A DNA stretch of 64,000 nucleotides from Branchiostoma floridae (Eukaryota; Chordata; Leptocardii; Amphioxiformes; Branchiostomatidae): contig NC_049985.1 of the NCBI RefSeq assembly GCF_000003815.2, forward strand, positions 16,871,218 to 16,935,217. Reading direction: 5' to 3'. This document shows, piece by piece, positions 61,274-64,000 of the stretch; position 1 is the stretch's first letter, and each line of letters starts with the position of its first letter. The position numbers and the translations under genes were made by a program. A model generated the notes under the pieces. The model was given only the letters and a program-made list of their open reading frames with translations, had not been told where the DNA came from and made no database searches.

Positions 61274-64000
61274 AGGTAGAGTGTACACTGGGGGACATTT
61301 TCCTTTACAAATCATTGAAAGCCATATTGTGATTTCATGTATGCTGCACTTTGAACTGCTGACGCTCCTTAATTTTAGAACCTTTTGTAGAAGCTATCAC
61401 CTGCGAGTAAGCATATTGTGTATATTCCAAAGTGTGTTCAAAGCTGTGGCAGCTACATTTCCCTTCAACTCCAAAATAAGAAGCTTTGTCAAAAGATGGC
61501 AAAACATTTTTATATCTGTATGTATTTATATGGAAATATAATATCCAATTATTGCTTCAGGAAGCCTTTGTTAAAATTTGTTGACTTTTTTCCTTTTTAT
61601 CAATTTTCGTCTGTCTGATTGTTGCTACTTGTACAAAATGGCCCCTTCTGTACACTGGTTGCTACTAAAAACCAAGACCATGGCTTTTATAACCATAATC
61701 ACATAGCATAATATTGATAAGACACTTTGAGGAGGTTATATAATTGGTTATGGCATCTTTGCACTGTGCAATATTTAAACTGAATGAGGTAGTGTATTAA
61801 CCTGATACAAACAGTACTTTTTATGTATATGTAATGATAAATGGTGTTAATTTTTTAATGCAAAAGCGTAGACTTGTGGGCAGCATCTTAGCATAAAACT
61901 TACGTCTTTGGCTTCGCCTTGTAGATAGCTTTGACCAGAATTCTCAAGCAAAATACTAGTAGATGATAAACAACACTTACATAAAACTGCTGTAACAAAA
62001 AATATGCACATGTTTGACACATGTATGTACTGACGATAGATGGGTATTCAATGTTCAAAATGTTCCTTTGCCTTTAATTTTCGGGCACTGGTAAGAATGG
62101 CACCAACAAAACTGTTGTTTTCTTATAGTGCGGATAGAAAAACTATGACATTAGGAAGTTTTGTTTCTATGGCCGCTACAAATGTAGTCCTGACACTTTG
62201 ACTAGACTGATCAAGTCTTCCACAATTACGGTCTTAAGACGCACTGTTTCATTTGATCAACTTTTTCTCTGTCTTTATCTTCACATAAATCAATCCAAGA
62301 ATCCGACAAATGAATGAAATTCATACAATTCTTTTCAGCAAAGCATCTTTATGCACTCTCCCAATGAGGGAAGGTATTGAAGATTTTCTTTATTTCCTTA
62401 CCATACCCTAACAATGTACAATGTAAGCTGTACCTTTACCCTTACATTTCTTAACACCATTTGTTCAAGACTCGAAATGACTCAAGAGATCTTAGAGGGA
62501 GACCATTATGTGAAACAAGTGGTGATATTTGCCAGTGTAGCATAGGTGAAAACTGCCTACAATTTGGCAAATGTATTGAATTCCCATTCTATCTACCATG
62601 TGAAGTACAATGTATGACACACACATCAGCAAAGGTATCTTTGTGGAAAGCTTTCGAGACAGATAATTGCAAACAACATACACAGACGTATGGAAAATAG
62701 GGTACAAGCCATCATAGCAATGTGAGAAAAGCGATCAATAAGCCATCACAGTCAGTACAAAATGTATGTGGTAAAACATTTCTACAAATATTCGCTTTTA
62801 GATAAAAGAAACAGATAATCTTGCATATACCGTGAATAGCTTTTGTACTTGTAAAATAATATTGAAAGGTGGAGGGGAGTGTAAATTGGAACAGGTACAG
62901 TAGAGTTAGACCTGCTTTTAGTACCACAAGCTTTGACATTGTGGAAGACCTGGAAGTTGATATGGGGGGTTTAGGAGTCAAAACTCGCTGCTGATATGAA
63001 AAACGTGCCGTATTGTGGGAAAATGAATAAACGGTCCAGTCATACTGGATGCTGTACATGTGAAGGATAGTGTAATTGTTGCCACATCAACTTTAAACCC
63101 ATCTGAAATGATAAAGAGAGAAGACTTTGATTTGAAAACCTGTGTCACTCAACTTTTGCAGATGACACAGGGCAGACAAAGGCAACGTCTAGATTCTTGC
63201 TATTCCACATAAGGAATGACCCTTACAAAGTATATGGGACGATAGTTTTTGAGTAATACTTGTTGATGAAACCTGGAGAACTTTGATTTTTGTAGCAGTT
63301 CAATTTGATTCTCAGTTATCAACAACTAGAAATTACAAGAAATGTAGCTTTTGAGTTGATTAGTGAGACAGATTCGATGCAACAACCAGTGTATCTTTGC
63401 TGCATCCTTCTGGACAAGATCAAATCATTGATTGCTAAAGGAAGTGACATCATCATCGCCATGACAACGAGCATGATGTCACATCCTGCCATATCCAAAG
63501 CTTTGTACTTGGTCTACCTGAACAATGAGATGTTGAACATACTGGCAGAAAGCTACCCAGCACGTAGTAGGGTTGGAATTATGCATTTTACCGGGGACTT
63601 TTGTATCGCTTCATGCAATAAATCATGTCTTTCAAGTTTGACCGTGAACTTGTAAGGGATTTACTTGGTGCTATATATTTCTGCCAGGCTAGTGGGGTTA
63701 GGTATGCTTTATTAACAGTTGTACTGTAAGAAAAAAACATTTCATGATCGTACAATGATATACTAGTAGTACTATAGCTACACACAATTATAAAACATGT
63801 ATTGCATTTCTACTATGAGAAATAAACTGAAAAGATCCACAGTTTTTCTCTGCAGTTGTCACTATGTCTTATTGGCCAAACCTTGTGTTTCGGGAGTTTT
63901 GTGGTGACCAAAGTTGTGGTTCTGTGGAGACATCTAGCGTTTCAGATGCATAATGCAGAGAGAATATCGGCAAAATAACACAAATTATAACTGCATGTAT
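61274..64000. other. Intergenic sequence, no supported gene
   Basis: AT-rich sequence with short ORFs only. The longest, at 63305-63655 on the plus strand, encodes 116 residues without a known domain; its middle section reads rather protein-like, but there is no other support. No RNA gene or clear repeat was seen. Confidence 0.4.

Noticed and set aside
63305-63655. 116-codon plus-strand ORF with a protein-like middle section
   Set aside because: No recognisable domain, no splice context and AT-rich flanks; kept only as a remark.

Overview
The window is eukaryotic genomic DNA: intron-rich genes with GT-AG splicing, sparse exons in AT-rich sequence, and many small transposon remnants. Gene content and repeats point to an invertebrate chordate, most likely an amphioxus (Branchiostoma). 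This is an inference from protein similarity recalled from memory; no search was run.

Layout from left to right. (1) 321-1795, plus: the 3' part of a type I membrane receptor with a sushi (CCP) domain, one membrane helix and a tyrosine-rich tail that carries two overlapping ITIM-type motifs. (2) 4135-11205, minus: a complete cyclin I gene, convergent with gene 1. (3) 13265-20832, plus: a complete cyclin G gene, head to head with cyclin I across a region holding two CCAAT boxes and an E2F/CHR-like site. (4) 23214-30470, minus: a complete eight-exon VEGF/PDGF-family growth factor of the VEGF-C/D layout (cystine knot followed by CX10CXC repeats), convergent with cyclin G. (5) 31284-55043, plus: a complete septin of the SEPT6/8/11 group, head to head with the VEGF gene. 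From about 55 kb to the end there is septin 3' sequence or intergenic DNA, with one GC-rich exon-like island near 61 kb.

The four genes from cyclin I to the septin matter as a set. In human, SEPTIN11, CCNI and CCNG2 are neighbours on 4q21.1, and SEPTIN8 lies beside CCNI2 on 5q31.1 (recalled from memory). The window therefore looks like the unduplicated ancestral version of that neighbourhood, with a VEGF-C/D-like gene between cyclin G and the septin. Cyclin I, cyclin G and the septin all fit cell-cycle or cytoskeleton biology; the VEGF is a secreted signal and the CCP receptor is a candidate inhibitory immune-type receptor.

Introns and flanks carry three broken non-LTR retrotransposons, at least ten inverted-repeat (MITE-like) elements, one short element with a perfect 13-bp target duplication and a tRNA-derived SINE-like unit. 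Three details in the septin gene deserve attention: a Tyr in place of the G3-motif Asp, a 76-bp tandem array that copies a splice acceptor with the start of its exon, and a retrotransposon lodged between the array and the real exon. I found no CRISPR array, operon or other prokaryotic system, and no gene set that amounts to a wholly new system.
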